Assembly: GCA_947623455.1 (NCBI GenBank)
Contig: OX392534.1
Coordinates: 13,464,001 to 13,528,000 of the forward strand
Direction of reading: 5' to 3'
Length of the DNA: 64,000 nt
Source of the DNA: Mimachlamys varia
Lineage: Eukaryota > Mollusca > Bivalvia > Pectinida > Pectinidae
The notes under the pieces were generated by a model. That model did not search any database. It worked only from the letters and a program-made list of their open reading frames with translations, and was not told the origin of the DNA. Shown one piece after another: positions 9,853 to 23,576 of the stretch. Within the stretch, counting starts at the first letter, position 1; each line of letters starts with the position of its first letter. A program made the position numbers and the translations under genes.

Positions 9853-12800
9853 TATCTGTGCCCCGGCTGGAAGCTCTGTACAGACCTATTATAAGGGTCA
9901 GTGCGCTGGCTCCACAAACGATGACGAACTAGAGGATGTTCTTCTGGACTACTCGACCTACTGTGAGAATGTCTTGTCTCTGAGTACCTGGCCAGGCTAC
10001 ACCCTTTGTAATGACACAGATTTTAACACAATGTTCGGCGCTTACTGTAATCCAGAGTGTTACTTTGGGACGAAATCAGGCACAGTGTGCACCTGTCTGG
10101 CCGGCTACTGGAACACAACATGCGACACAGAATGCCCTGGTGGGGCATCAAATCCATGCTCAGGATATGGACCGTGTGATGGCGTGACTGGTCTTTGCAC
10201 TTGCCCAGTCAACTACCAGGGAGCGGCAGACTGTTCAGTATGTACTGCTGGATGGATCGGATCAAGCTGTGAAATTTCCGAGAATCTCGCCATGGTGACA
10301 GATACACGGCTGGCGTCTTCTAACCAACTTGGCTACATCTACAACTTAGACGGGCTTGGTTTCCTTGTCAGAACCATTGGAGAGTATGTTTTACTGATGA
10401 TCAGTGACAACGTTCTTATCGAAGCTAAGATGGTGAGCTGTTACCACAACTTCACCTGCACGACGTTCATGTCATTCAGGATAGGTGACGACACCAATGG
10501 TTACATGGTAGCCACCATTCAAACGCCAGTCAAGCCATTCACAAATCCAACAGTATATTTGAACGATGCTCTCTATTCACTGGACACTCCTATCTATTAC
10601 CACGGATTTTCCATGGAGAGATTAACAGTCAACAGTTTGAAATTAACAATAAACAATGACATTGTCCTGTTGGTTCGAGTTCAGAGTCGGTACCTGACCC
10701 TCCAAGTTACCATGCCCTCCAATCTTCTGTCCATCACCCAAGGGTTGCTCAGTGGTTCGGGATCTGCAGTGAGCAGTGATAAGCTACAACATCTACAGCA
10801 ATCACAAAATACTCAGCTTGGAGTGTGTAACTCGGTTGCCAGTACACAGGCCTACTCAGCTACACCGATTGGTGGATCCAGTATCACATGGTCTAGTGTG
10901 TCCATCAACCGAACAGCCTCCTCGAACACTTTTACTGACATCAACAAGTACGAAGTCCAGACGTGTGACAGGATTATCTACTATCCTGATCCTTCTTATG
11001 ATTTACAGAAGAATGGTGGATACAGTCTGAAGTATGATAAATCTATTGCCGTGGCGGAGGTTATTGATTTCAACACTCTAATCGGAACAGACATAACATT
11101 CGAATTCGTGGTAAAACTGTATTCAACAAGTACCTATGGCGGGGTGTTGTTTTCATTTGTCAATGAAAAGTCACTGGTTGTACAAAGCAGAGATACCGTT
11201 GAAATAATCTATGACGGTACAACATACACTTCCAATTTGACTCTGGAAAGGGATGTATGGATTAAGATGGTGGTAGTATACCAAGGTGCCAGTGGACAAT
11301 TTGATATTTACCAATTCAACAGCACCGGTTTTGTATACCGATATACAGACACTCTTCCACTTGGAGTATTCACCAACCCGGGACTTCTTTCCTTGGGTCA
11401 ATGGATTCCTGCAAAACTGTCAACACCACAAACTCAACCTGAGAGTCTCTCGGGCGAATTGGACGATTTCCTGGTGTGGAGAATAAAAATAGAGCCAAAT
11501 GTTATCGTAGACGTTTGGAGGATGCACCCACTTGATGTTAGCCATCTTCTGCATCTGATGTGGACGTTTGATGAAGGTTACGGCTCTATATCCTATGACG
11601 GATTACAGGGCAAAACGTTTACTTTGCCTACAGCACCCTGGTCAGTACCAACATGGGTGGCCTCGGACTTGGTGTATGAAAGGTTATCCTACCCCGGCAT
11701 CTCCGATGTATTCTATTCCAGTAGCGCTCAGCAGTTACTGGGAGAAGAAATATGTACTGAAATAACCAATTCTACATCACAATTGGGAGGATTGTGCAGC
11801 GCCATGACAGATTCAACAAAGCAGGTGTTTTACTTGCAATGTCTTCACGCACTTACTGGTAGTAGGGACAGCATACCTGCATACGACGTCGTCGTATCCT
11901 ATGCTGAGATATGTGACCAGACATTGAACATTACAACCGCTAAAACAGCTATCTGCAGCCAGCTGGACCACAACTCTAAGATCAACACACTGTGTGATAC
12001 CAGTCAGTCCTGTTCCTTTGGAACTCCACTCTTGAATGGATCGTGTATCTGTACATCTGGCTACTATGGTAGTACATGCTCCAACCAGTGTCCCGTCAGT
12101 TCATCCAACCCTTGCAACAGTAGAGGAGTATGTGATACCTTGGGATCATGTACGTGTGACTGGAACTGGGGCGGAGCAGCCTCCTGCACATCCTGTAGTA
12201 CTGGTATGCAAGGCCCTGACTGCCAAGTGCTGGTCACCTCAGCCCTTACTTCAAGTGGCAGTCCTGTTGCGTATGTCAGCGGATCTGGAGCGTTTATGGG
12301 ATTCAATGGTAAACAGGTGTCGCTAGCAGAATTAAATGGACTGTATACAGCCTTCGCCAAAACAGGCAAGATCGACATCCAAGTGTACAAGGTTAGCTGC
12401 CATATTGGTTCATGTATTGTGGCAGTTGGCATTTCAACGTCCGATGATGAAGTTGTTATCTTATCCGGAGGGGCTGATGCCATGCCACTGGTATATGACA
12501 ACCGTACATTAGTGACCTTGACCTCGCTATCAACTGACCTGAGTCCAACCTTCAAAGTAGAGGTCAAGTCGCTTCGGACCGTAGAGCTGACAGTAAAAAC
12601 ACCAGAAACGACCACACTTACACTTCTAATGCAGGACTTTACCATCGATATGACTATTAAAACCGTGTCAGCTATCTGCACTGGAAGTACTGGAATAATA
12701 GAAGCTTGTGGTGCTGTCAGCGTCTACACTAGTATGAACACCACCAACCTTGAGGCCCATATTAATAACAACTACCAGACGACGTTTGGGCCGATTGTTA

Positions 12801-15800
12801 ACACACTCGGCTCTGGCATAGTTGGAGATGCAGGATTTTCTCTCTCTTTCAACAAAACAGCAGCCACAACACCCGAGTTTCAGTATGGTTCCAGCTACTC
12901 AGTGAGCGGAAGAAACTTCAGTATTAGTGCTTACTACAAACCAAATGCAGAGGGCGGTGTCATCATGTCTTATGGCAAAAGTACAACATTCGCTATACTG
13001 AACACCAACCCTCTCTCTCTTCAATGTGGTACTAACATTGTTGAAAGCACGGCATCGTCAACCACCGGTTCTTGGAACCAACTCGTGCTGACATTCGACA
13101 CCAGTACTAGCACAGTGGACCTGTACCACTATAGCACAAGTACAAGCATTATGTATGAAACCTTGTCCTTCAGCTGTGCAAATGTTTTCTCTGCAAATGG
13201 AACGATCGCTTTAGGCGCATGGACACCTTCAGTCGACGATGCTAAGCATACAGTAAACGCCTCCTATGATGGCTACATCGATGAAGTGTCAATCTGGAAA
13301 GATGTTATTCCCACTGAACTCATTTTCCAAGCCCAGAGTTTGAACGTCAAGGTGTCTGGATTTACCAGTGAGGTATCGTCTGTCTATATGTTCTCTGCAG
13401 GAGTCGGATACAACGTTTACGATAGTATTCATGGTAACACCATTGATTTGCCAAGGTCACCATGGCAATCTCCCGCCTGGACGGTTTCTGACTTATATCT
13501 GAGAACGATAAGTTCTAATGGAGCAGCTACCACTACAACAACGCTAGCAACCGCAGAACCGTTCTGTGCTCAGTTTTTCGGATCCGGAACAGTTACCTCC
13601 AACTGTGCTGGAATGTCGTCACAAAGTCTATGGTGGTTTAAACAGCAATGTATTGATGTCGTTACCACTACTGGAAACGTCAGCTTAGGAATCGTCCCAA
13701 TGGCAAGTTTTATATCTACCTGCTCTGCGACTGGCGGATCTGCGACCAACCTGTACAGTGTTATTGATTCTCTGACCAATGTAAACATTCCTAGTTGGAT
13801 AACCAACGAATATCGGACATGCTATTTTGGCGTGTACACCAACGGTACCTGCAAATGTAACTATGGATTCTACGGAAGTCAGTGTGACAGCACGTGTCCC
13901 AATGGCTTTATCAACCCTTGTAACGGCTTTGGTAGTTGTGACACTAGCGGAACATGCCAGTGTGGTGGCCATTTTACTGGATCAACTTGTGATAGTTGTG
14001 TAACAGGTTGGGGTGGAGAGGAGTGTATCCTGCTTTCTACAGGACAAACAACTAGCCAAGCAACGCTAGTAGCACAAGGAACTACGATGGGCCAAGTTGT
14101 GTCACTTGATGGAACAGCATTCGACATCACCACCACAGGAATCTACAATCTTCTCACTGACGCTACTGTCGGTAAAGCCTTCTACGGTTATTTCGCTCAG
14201 TGTGATTCATCAGTATCCAGTGTTGGTTATCTTTGCCTGAATGGATTAGTAATAAAACATGCCTCTGTCTACTACGGCATCAAAACGGACAGTTTCCAAA
14301 CAACCAAACTTGTAGTGTACACCAACAGTCTACCTATTAACGTCTACACTTCACAGACAATCGGTACAATGACCATCACACTTGTTACATCTACCCGCGC
14401 TGATATCGAATTCACAGATCTTCAATTCAGCGTGAAAGTGTCCCTCATTAGCGGCCGTCTTTTATCGACAATCTCTGTAGAACAGCAAACATGGGTATTA
14501 CATTCTAACGACTTGAGCGGACTTTTGTCATCGTGCAACACTACGGAATCCATCATACTTGATACATGTGGGTCGACCAGATCTCAGATATGCAGTGGCA
14601 CTGCAGCATTTACATCAGCATCTGTTTGTGCTTCTTCACTTACCACGTCAGCTTTGTCTACCTTTGCCAGAAAGTTCACTACCAATGACACGACTATCAT
14701 AAGTATGATGAGCAGCACTTCTATTCCCACCGACTCCAACTGTCTACTTTACAGTGGCAGCGGTAACAGTGTAGAGGGACTACTGTTGCCCACGTCATAT
14801 ATGACTCTGGAGTTTTATGTTAAACCAACAGCAGTTGGCGGTGTCATCCTCGCCTACGGGGTTAATGGAAACACTTTCCTCTTGGCAGATTCTAGTGCTG
14901 GATTGAAGATACAAGTTCAGAATACAGTGTACCCAACAACCCTGAGCCTTGAGCTAAATGTCTGGAACCAGATCAGTCTTGCATACCGACCAACTGTTGG
15001 AATGCTAGAGGTTTACCTGATTGACAATGCCGGTGTGTCTGATGTAAAGGCTGTGCCAGTCGACTCGGTCGTTTTAGCCTCTGGAGGAACGCTGACATTT
15101 GGCCAATTAGGCACTGGTATGTCCACTACGCTTACGGGTTCATACGCTGGTTACATTGACGAAGTGAGGATATGGGATCGAGTTCATAACCCTACGGTGG
15201 TAGCGAATAACCCTAAACTAACCGTTTCAACAAAATCGCCAGACCTCTCCCATGCTTGGTCATTCAATGACGGAACGGGTATTAAGGCATCTGAATTGAA
15301 GCAGAGTCAACACATATATGCCCTAGATATTGCGAACCCACCAGTTTGGGTCGAATCAGATCTTGACTTAACCGAGGATCCTGCCATCTCGCTTCCAGCT
15401 TATACTACAACTTCACCACAGTCAGTTGTCTCAACAACAATCTGCAATACACTGTTACAAAGTAGTGCAATGACAACTGCATGTCCAGGACTCACTGATT
15501 TATTAGCGTCTGCCCTTGCTCAGTGTCAAGCAACTGTGACAGCCACTGGGGACCAAACCGCTGCAGAAACAGTTGCACTTAATACAGCCGAGTTATGCCA
15601 AGCAGCTAACAATTTAACTCAGTCTCCACTCGAAACATTATGCGCTTCTTTCAGTAGCAATACCAACTACCTGATGTCCTACGGAGCTGGATGCTCCTCG
15701 CAATGTGTGTTTGGATCGACCAGTTCTGGCTCCTGTGTATGTGACTCCAGCCATTATGGTGCAAGCTGTGAAGACACGTGTCCTCTAGGAGATTCTGGTG

Positions 15801-18800
15801 CATGTAACGGACAGGGAACTTGTGGTTCAAGTGGAAGTTGTGTATGCACATATCGCTTCCTCGGTAACACTGTCAGAACATCCGCTTACTGGGAAGGTCA
15901 AAACACCAATACTGTAGTGTCAGGCACTTCTCCATCTTGCTCGCTATGTTCCAATGGATGGGCTGGAAAGGAGTGCACACTCGCCATAGAAGGAGCAAGT
16001 GCCACCGCGTCGAACCGTATCGGATTTATCTATGGTCCTTACATAACAACACTAGACGGGGCTTCATATCACATAAACTCTGTTGGAGTTTACAGAGCAC
16101 TTACATTGGCCGGAGTAGACATACAGATTCTGTTTACTCCGTGTCCAGGAGACATCAATTGTAGAGAGGTGAAGGAGATAGCGTTTGGAAGTTCAGTCAG
16201 TATTACGATCTTCAATGACACAATGGCACCGAAAGTGGGAGGAGCTCAGCAAGTATTCCCCGTCACAACTACTCATGGAAGTGTTACTCTGAAATGGGTT
16301 AATGAGCCTTACATCAGGATATCAGTTGGAAGCAGCAGCGCTGTTGTCTCCTACAGCAGCATCGGTCTCATATGCAGGTTCAAAGTTAGCTCATCAGACG
16401 CAACCACAAATACTGGACTTCTTGGTGATAGTGATGGATTATGGTGGAAAGATTTCCTATCCAGTACCGACAGTGCTGTAACTAACGCGACCGTAGCGGA
16501 AAGTCTTTTAACTAAGACGTATGTTGGAACAGGATCAAAAACTAAAGCAGGCGAAACAACACTCACTCCTGCTGTTGTGGATCCAGCGTATGAGGCGAAC
16601 ATAACAACAGCAGGATATATTATACACGTCACTGACCAGACAATAGCTTTTACTTCTGTGCACACCACATCCGATATCGCTGCTCTAACAATAAGCTTTT
16701 GGCTACGCGTGGAATCCCATTCATCTAGCAGTCACAGTGTGATAGTGTGTGGCACGGGAACTCACGACCTGGAAATAGTTTTATTGAATGGAAATGTCCG
16801 AGTCATATGGCAGAATACATCAATCGCAGATTCAATCACCGTGACCGTCAATACATGGACATACGTCGCTTTGGTCTGGCAGTCGTCTGACGGAAGTCTA
16901 ATGGTGTACTCAATATGCAACAACGCGCTACAGTACAAAGCCTTCAGTAATGTGCAGCTTGGAAATAGCGTGAACATGGACAGTTTATCAATCAGAGGAA
17001 ACTCCTTGTCATTCGTAGACGTGGAAAATCTGAAAATTTGGAGTCGGGTCAAAACAATTCAAGAACTGATATTAGATATGGAGAAGTACCAGATCTCAGA
17101 ACTTGATACAAATGGCTTATTGGTTCTAGCACAGTTTGATGAAGGTATTGGATCAAACACGGCAATGTCGTACTATCCACCAGCGGGAACGACAAGCGTT
17201 GTCTCAGGATCCATTTCTGGCGGGTCAACATCTAGTGTGTGGATGCCATCATCCGCGCCCATCCCGAGTTTTTATCCCGCGTTGGACATCAAATCTAATA
17301 TCCAGGACAACAGCACAATGGACAGCTGCTTAACAGCCTTATCTGATCCACTGATAGCAAAACATTGCACCGGTGTTGACAATTTGAAAGACTTTTTGAT
17401 GGAAGTCTGCTTAAATGAATACAGCAAACTGAGTAATTTGACAACGAATGAGACCATCCTATACAACCTGATCTTTTACTGCCAGGGAACATTTGATGTC
17501 AGTGAGTGTGAACTGGAGGATTACTTTGACTACTGTACCGATACAGAGACCACAGAAGATGATGCTGGAATGATGATTATAATTATTGCAGGAGCATGCG
17601 GATTTCTTCTGCTCATCCTTATCATCATTATAATTATCTGTTTAAAGAAGAAAAAGAAGAAGAACTCAAATGTCAATGACAAGTCAGACGAGGAATGTGA
17701 AAACGAAGGATTTGACAGTACATCGGACTTCGTTGGTATTGGAGGCATTTCCAGTGGCGCTAACTTCTACCCCAGCGAAGCGCCCGCAGGCACTGAACGA
17801 CGCTTCAGTAGGCAGCGGCAGCACTCCATGACATCCATTTCAACTGCTGCTTCTGCTTCTTCCATCATGTTTGGAGAACAATTTGGACAGTTAGACTACG
17901 ATGGCAGACCTCCCACTGGCTTGAGCGATCTGTTCCGCCCTGATCCGCGTAATAGTTTTACTCCGTCAATGGAAGGTAGACGTGGTTCCTCCATAACTGT
18001 TGTTAGTGCGGACAGTGGCGCTGGAATGCAGACTAGTTCCTTCATACTCCCAAAACCACCAAAGAAATCCTCTGCAATTCGCCCTGATAGAGTAAACCGG
18101 AGTGTTAGTAGAATAACAAACAGTCGCCCTGGCTCAACGGCGAAAACACCAGATCCGAAAATTTTACCTGAGGATCTTCTTGAAAGTATGGCTTCACCAA
18201 AGAGTCCTTCGCCCATCCCAGAAACACCTGATCTCATGTCGTTTCCACCAGAAGATGGCATTGAAACTCCAACACCATTTGTGAGGGGACCTCCTGGAGA
18301 GTTTATGATGAGTGCAGAAAATGATCCGTTTAAGAGTCTACCTGAAAATCCAATGCTTGTTATGCAACAACAGAAATTCTTAGATGATGATGCAAACATG
18401 CCGGCAATGTCGACCCTATTTTCTAAGAAACCCAAGTTACCTGTAAATCGGTTACCAAAATCAAGTGCACCGAAACCTACTTTTAACAAGTCTGTTAGTA
18501 GTGTCAGCAACACGAGCGCAAAGGACGCACCTAAACCAAAAAGTGGAGCAACCCCACCAGCTAGCGTAACTTCACCGCCAGCTAAACCGGCAACTAAGCC
18601 GCCAAGTAATCCACCAACTAAACCGGCATCTAAACCAATGGTTGCCAACACGGCTGCACTTCCGTCGGGCTTTTTTGGTGGTAAAGAAACACCGCCAGCT
18701 CCCGCTCCCCAGCCTGCTACAAAACCAACCAAAGACCAAACACCACCTCCAAAGGAACCCGAAATCGAGGAACCAGAACCCGAGGGGCCAGTAGATCGAC

Positions 18801-18877
18801 GCCCAAGTCATTTTCTCAAAGGACCAGAACCAACCAATATCGATAAATTCTCTGTCAATCCCTTCGCAAAAAAGTGA
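9853..18877 (+). CDS. Mosaic EGF/vWD/LamG membrane protein, giant terminal exon
   Basis: A 9,025-bp exon begins after atttcag in phase 2, joins the upstream exon in frame, and runs without interruption to TGA at 18875-18877. It repeats one cassette four times with a period of roughly 1.8-2.0 kb. Paired EGF-like modules lie near 10046-10272, 11993-12228, 13817-14028 and 15691-15978. A vWD-like domain follows each; the last carries the signature GLLGDSDG near 16420. LamG/pentraxin-like domains lie near 11020-11640, 12838-13470, 14755-15350 and 16600-17250, with GYIDEVRIWD-type motifs. Cys-rich C8-like segments join the cassettes. The only transmembrane helix (MMIIIIAGACGFLLLILIII, from 17570) is followed by a basic stop-transfer KKKKKK and about 410 cytoplasmic residues rich in Pro, Ser and Thr (PxxP and KPxxKP repeats near 18540-18760). 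This is a type I surface protein. A role in adhesion or lectin-like recognition is inferred; I know no named orthologue. Confidence 0.9.
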
Positions 18878-20530
18878 CAGAAATGTAAACTGTAATTTAT
18901 CTCCTTCGCTGGTTCCGAGAAGTTAGACATACCAATAACGAAGACAATCTTATAATTGTTTCTTAAAGTGAATATTGCCAAGTACCAATCACCTTCTGTA
19001 TATGAACATGGAAATATTTGTGCCATTCTCGGATAAATTAGCAATGTTAATAATGAAAGTAAACAACGTGTGGAAATCGAAAAACAAAACCATCCAAGCT
19101 TAAACGAACATCAAATATAGTGAAGATCGTAATATTAATGAAAATTGGCAAGAAAGTAGTGAATATTTATAACAGAAGGCATTTGTTCAAAATTTGTTAT
19201 TTAATGTTTTGTTTATTCTGTTTTTATTACTAATTGTGATTGTAAATAGCCAATTAATCAAAATATGTGATACTGTTTTTATCATTATTGAAATATTATT
19301 TTCTACACTCTTTATAGAAGCTATAATTTTAGAAATATTTACAGAAAAATATGTATTCATAATTATTTCATCTTATGCATGTATGTTATCTGTTGTGATA
19401 TTCATTAATTTAAAAAAAAATGCACTTTGTATCATATTCATATATAATCTAGAAAGATATTTACATACAAGTACTATGAAAAACATGTTAAAATATGATC
19501 GATTACAAAATCCATTTTGTTTTGTATCTTTTTGCTTACTGATTTCGCAAAGCTAATGCAAAAGTTTTAGTGCTAAGCATGCTTATCTTTATTTTTGTTT
19601 TCATATTCGTTCTTTTCTGTCTCGCGTAGTATTTTACCACGTTACCTGTTCTATGATTCCCTCCATTGTTGTTCGTAGTCTGTGATCAAAGTTTTATATG
19701 ATGTATATCTGTAGTATGTATAATTATGTTTGACCTTTGTTTTAGTGTCATTTCTACTATAGAAAATATTGTCCTAGATGATTAGTACATCTGTCTCCTG
19801 ACCTTAATGTATATTTATAGAAATGTAATACGGGATGTTTTTACTTCACCAAATTAAACCAAAGAAAAAAAAACTCATGAGAAAAAAATGTCAAAAATAA
19901 GACGTATTGTTTGATAGAATTTTAAAATAACCGATTCGGGATCCATTTTGAACACTCAGCATTTCTCCCACTATAATGTACAATGTAGTACTAAAATTTC
20001 ATTTATTTTTGTCCATTTCTTAAGGGTATGGCTTATCAAAGTTTGACAGCAGCCATTTTAAAGAAATTAGAGTTTAATATGATTTCTACAAAAAAAAGCA
20101 TAAAATTCTGATTATCAAGTTTATGTAATTTATATAAAGAGTCAAATTAATTAATGGGTTAATCCATTTCAGCGTTTAAAAAACACGTTTAAAAAAAAAA
20201 AACGGCATTTATGAAAAGAACAGAATCAAATAATGTCATTTATTTACACTTTTTAGTATACTGAGATCATTTTTACGATTTTTTTTTTTTTAATGAAATC
20301 CAATCAACTTATTTTGAAATTAGTGTCTTATATTGTCCAAAGAAGTCATTTTTGTTTTTAAGTAACGTTTTTACTTTTCATTATCTGTCAGGAGATATCA
20401 GTGTTTAGTCGTTTCATAAACCGATTTTATTTTGTTAAGACTGTTTATTACATGTTATCAAGCACTTTGTTACTGTTTACTTCAGCACATATTCTTACGA
20501 CATATGTCTTTGCAATTAAGACTAAATAAA
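18878..20530 (+). other. Probable 3' UTR of the mosaic receptor gene
   Basis: This is AT-rich sequence after the stop codon with no supported gene. The open frame at 19194-19556 is hydrophobic, AT-driven and has no recognisable domain. An AATAAA at about 20525-20530 is a plausible polyadenylation signal; earlier AT-rich variants exist, so the end is uncertain. Confidence 0.4.
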
Positions 20531-21830
20531 TTCAGTTTCACTTACATGGATTATGCTTTATTTATGTCCTTGAATATGATGGAAAAGAACACACTTGGAT
20601 GTTTTTTGTGAGGATGATTTATCTTTGACACACTTTTTCATGAATAATTAAATTTTGTTTCCAAATTACCATGCCATTTCCTGACAGTGAAATATTCGAT
20701 TTTCATTGATAAAAGCTGAATTCGGCTAGGGTAAACGCTCACCGCAGAAATATTTTGTGTAGAAATGTTTGTATATTATACATTCTCGATATCCAGGGAT
20801 TACGCTCTGTGCACCCCTGGAAAATGTCATGACAAAATTGAAGACACGAAGTTGGCAGTTTGATTGGTTTCGGGTAAACAAAACCTGACCAATCGTTTGG
20901 TTGATTACTTAAGTTTTTGTTTTTAATATAACAAAGGAGAGACAAACAACTCCAAAACATGTCATATATACCGTTATGAGGCCGCGTTGTTCTTTTGATG
21001 TCCTTCAAATATGCAACTAGTCTTATTTTCTCATCCACAATGTGGTGCACACAGATGCTTCAGTTTTGCCAAGACATATTTCAGGGATGAAGAGAGCGTA
21101 GCTGAGAGTAACCCCTGTATATCGAGGATATGTTTTATATAAGATTCATAGAACACCCTCGGTATTTAGGGAGAAAAGGGCTTTAAGAACTTCAAAGCAT
21201 AAAAACATCTTTAGCACAGCATCCACGTCTGTCTGTTTCTTTAATTTTAAATCATCAAGTTATTGCTACCTGGCATAATTGATATTTTTCTTTTAAATGT
21301 TTAAAATTTGAAAATGACATCAATCGTGTTTTCAGCCCACCATCATCAGATGGTGTGTTATTCAAATCACCCTGCGTCCATGGTCCGTCATTCGTCGCCC
21401 GTCCTTAAACAATTGTGTTACCGATGTATCTTGAGAAGTACAATTTCCATATGCAGGTTCTCCTTGATCCCTAGTTGTGTTGTATTGATTTGGGGACTGA
21501 TTGGACAAAACAAAATGGCTAACAGGCGACCATCTTGGATTTTGAATGGATCTTTCCCAAATTTCATTTCATATGCAGGTTCCGCCTGGTGCCTAGTTGT
21601 GCTGTATTGATTTTGGGCCTTTATCAATAACCTTGTAATCAATCATTGCTGTTAATTTCAATAAAACTAACAGAATGTTTGTATTGTATTAAATTTCTGT
21701 TTAAATACAATTTGTAATTAACTGAATAGATTTTTACATGTTATCTAATATTTTGGTTTGTTATTCAATTATCTAAAAGAGAATAATATAAGGCTATACT
21801 TTGGGGTTGAAAAAAGGCTCAAAAAAGGTT
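20531..21830. other. Intergenic stretch with dispersed repeats
   Basis: About 20740-21060 resembles two other segments in the window (33780-33960 and 58850-59190), sharing the order TTTGATTGGTTTCGGGTAAA, ACCAATCG and a CACAATGTGG-type word. About 21320-21620 is a second repeat type with two similar halves (CCTAGTTGTG at 21468 and 21590) that looks like a common mollusc dispersed repeat. No gene is supported. Confidence 0.5.
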
Positions 21831-21834
21831 AAAA

Positions 21835-22395
21835 GACCGATACCTTATATAAATACTACAAACAAGGACAAAAAGGTCACGAGACCGACACTTTAATTAA
21901 AGGCAACAAACAAGGCCAAGAGACCGATACCTTTAATAAAGACTTCAAACAAGGTCAAAAAGTTCACGAGACCGACACTTTAGATAAAGACTACAAACAA
22001 GGTCAAAAAGGTCACGAAACCGACACCTTAGATAAAGGCTACAAAAAAGGTCAAAAAGGTCACGAGACCGACACCTAAGATCAAGGCTACAAACAAGGTC
22101 AAAACGGTCACGAGACCGACGCCTTAGATAAAGGCTACAAACAAGGTCAAGAGACCGACACCTTAGATAAAGGCTACAAACAAAGTCAAGAGACCGACAC
22201 CTTAGATAAAGGCTACAAACAAGGTCAAAAAGGTCAAGAGACCGACACTTTAAATAAAGACTACAAACAAGGTCAAAAAGGTCAAGAGACCGACACCTTA
22301 GATAAAGACTACAAACAAGGTCAAAAAGGTCACGAGACCGACACTTTAAATAAAGACAACAAACAAGGTCAAGGGACCGACACCTTAAACAGCTG
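21835..22395. repeat. 48-bp tandem array
   Basis: The word GAGACCGACACCTT recurs every 48 bp (ACCGAC at 21971, 22019 and 22067), with some 36-bp units that lack the AAAAAGGTCA part. Because 48 is a multiple of three, an open frame of 159 codons exists on the minus strand; I treat it as an artefact. The array is related to the next one through the shared GTCAAGAGACCGAC core. Confidence 0.92.
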
Positions 22396-22539
22396 TATGG
22401 TGCAAACAACGACATAAAGGTCACTAGGCTGACACTTTAATTTAAGCGCCCAACAAAATAAAGTCTACAGCAGAATTTTAGATATAGGCTCACAACAGGG
22501 ACAGAGACCGACACGTACGATACAGCACCCAACAAGAAC

Positions 22540-23112
22540 AAAATGGTCAAGAGACCGACCAAAACCTTATTTATAGGCGCTCAACAAGAAAAAAATGGTC
22601 AAGAGACCGACAAAAACCTTATTTATAGGCGCCCAGCAAGAACAAAAATGGTCAAGAGACCGACCAAAACCTTATTTATAGGCGCCCAGCAAGAAAAAAA
22701 TGGTCAAGAGACCGACCAAAATCTTATTTATGGGCGCCCAACAAGTCAAGAGACCGACCAAAACCTTATTTATAGGCGCCCAACAAGAACAAAAGGGTCA
22801 AGGGACCGACCAAAACCTTATTTATAGGCGCCCAACAAGAACAAAATGGTCAAGAGACCGACCAAAACCTTATTTATAGGCGCCCAGCAAGAAAAAAATG
22901 GTCAAGAGACCGACCAAAACCTTATTTATGGGCGCCCAACAAGTCAAGAGACCGACCAAAACCTTATTTATAGGCGCCCAACAAGAACAAAATGGTCAAG
23001 AGACCGACCAAAACTTTATTTATAGACGCCCAACAAGTCAAGAGACCGACCAAAACCTTATTTATAGGCGCCCAGCAAGAACAAAATGGTCAAGAGACCG
23101 ACCAAAACCTTA
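22540..23112. repeat. 52-bp tandem array, left part
   Basis: Units of about 52 bp (GGTCAAGAGACCGACCAAAA, then TTATTTATAGGCGCCCA, then a CAAGAACAAA spacer) repeat about a dozen times. Some units lack the spacer (CCCAACAAGTCAAGAGACC). Copies are highly similar. The plus-strand open frames here are periodic and have no start context or splice logic, so I do not call a gene. Confidence 0.92.
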
Positions 23113-23576
23113 TTTCTACCACAATACCCTGTGTTATTCCACTCTCAGACCATTGTATAAACGTGCTGACTGTTGGATGAATATATGTTATATACCACTA
23201 GTGGAATATGACCTTCCGAACTTTTGATTGGTTGAGAGAGTGAACTTTGACCGGAAATGTGGATAGTTGACGACGTCATCGATTGTTGACGTCGTCACAA
23301 CTTGGCGGGAATGTATTCGAGATGATGTGATTTCCCGCAAATCCGCGATTCACCCCAGAAAACAACACTGCAACTGCCTACTAAATATCATTGCGATAGA
23401 AACAGGTCACACGACTCGTGGTTATTGAATATTGAATTTATTTCACTCTCGTTAATTATTTTTTTAAAGTTACAAAAGACACTCGCTAAAGCTCGTGTCT
23501 TTTGTAACTTTTAAAAAATAATCAACTCGAGTGAAATAAATTTCATATCCAACAGCCACTCGTTGTGTAACCTCTA
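23113..23576. mobile_element. Insertion splitting the 52-bp array, with long hairpin
   Basis: The array stops at ...ACCTTATTT and resumes at ATTTATAGGCGC, leaving about 464 bp of foreign sequence and a possible ATTT duplication. The right third (23409-23568) is an imperfect palindrome of about 160 bp: AAAGTTACAAAAGACACTCG and AGTTACAAAAGACACGAGC face each other across a few bases. The left part carries ATTGG and TGACGTCG motifs. The superfamily is not identified. Confidence 0.7.

Noticed and set aside
17896..18732. A 278-codon minus-strand frame
   Set aside because: It is the antisense shadow of the Pro/Ser-rich cytoplasmic tail; its Gly-rich composition mirrors the Pro codons of the sense strand.
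19194..19556. A 120-codon hydrophobic plus-strand frame after the receptor stop
   Set aside because: It is an AT-driven composition in a probable 3' UTR with no motif, signal or splice evidence.
21945..22424. A 159-codon minus-strand frame rich in CSLYLRCRSLDL repeats
   Set aside because: It is the translation of the 48-bp tandem array, without start context, domain or splice partners.
22543..23227. Plus-strand periodic frames (QETDQNLIYRRP type)
   Set aside because: They are translation of the 52-bp array; the same words occur in all three frames.
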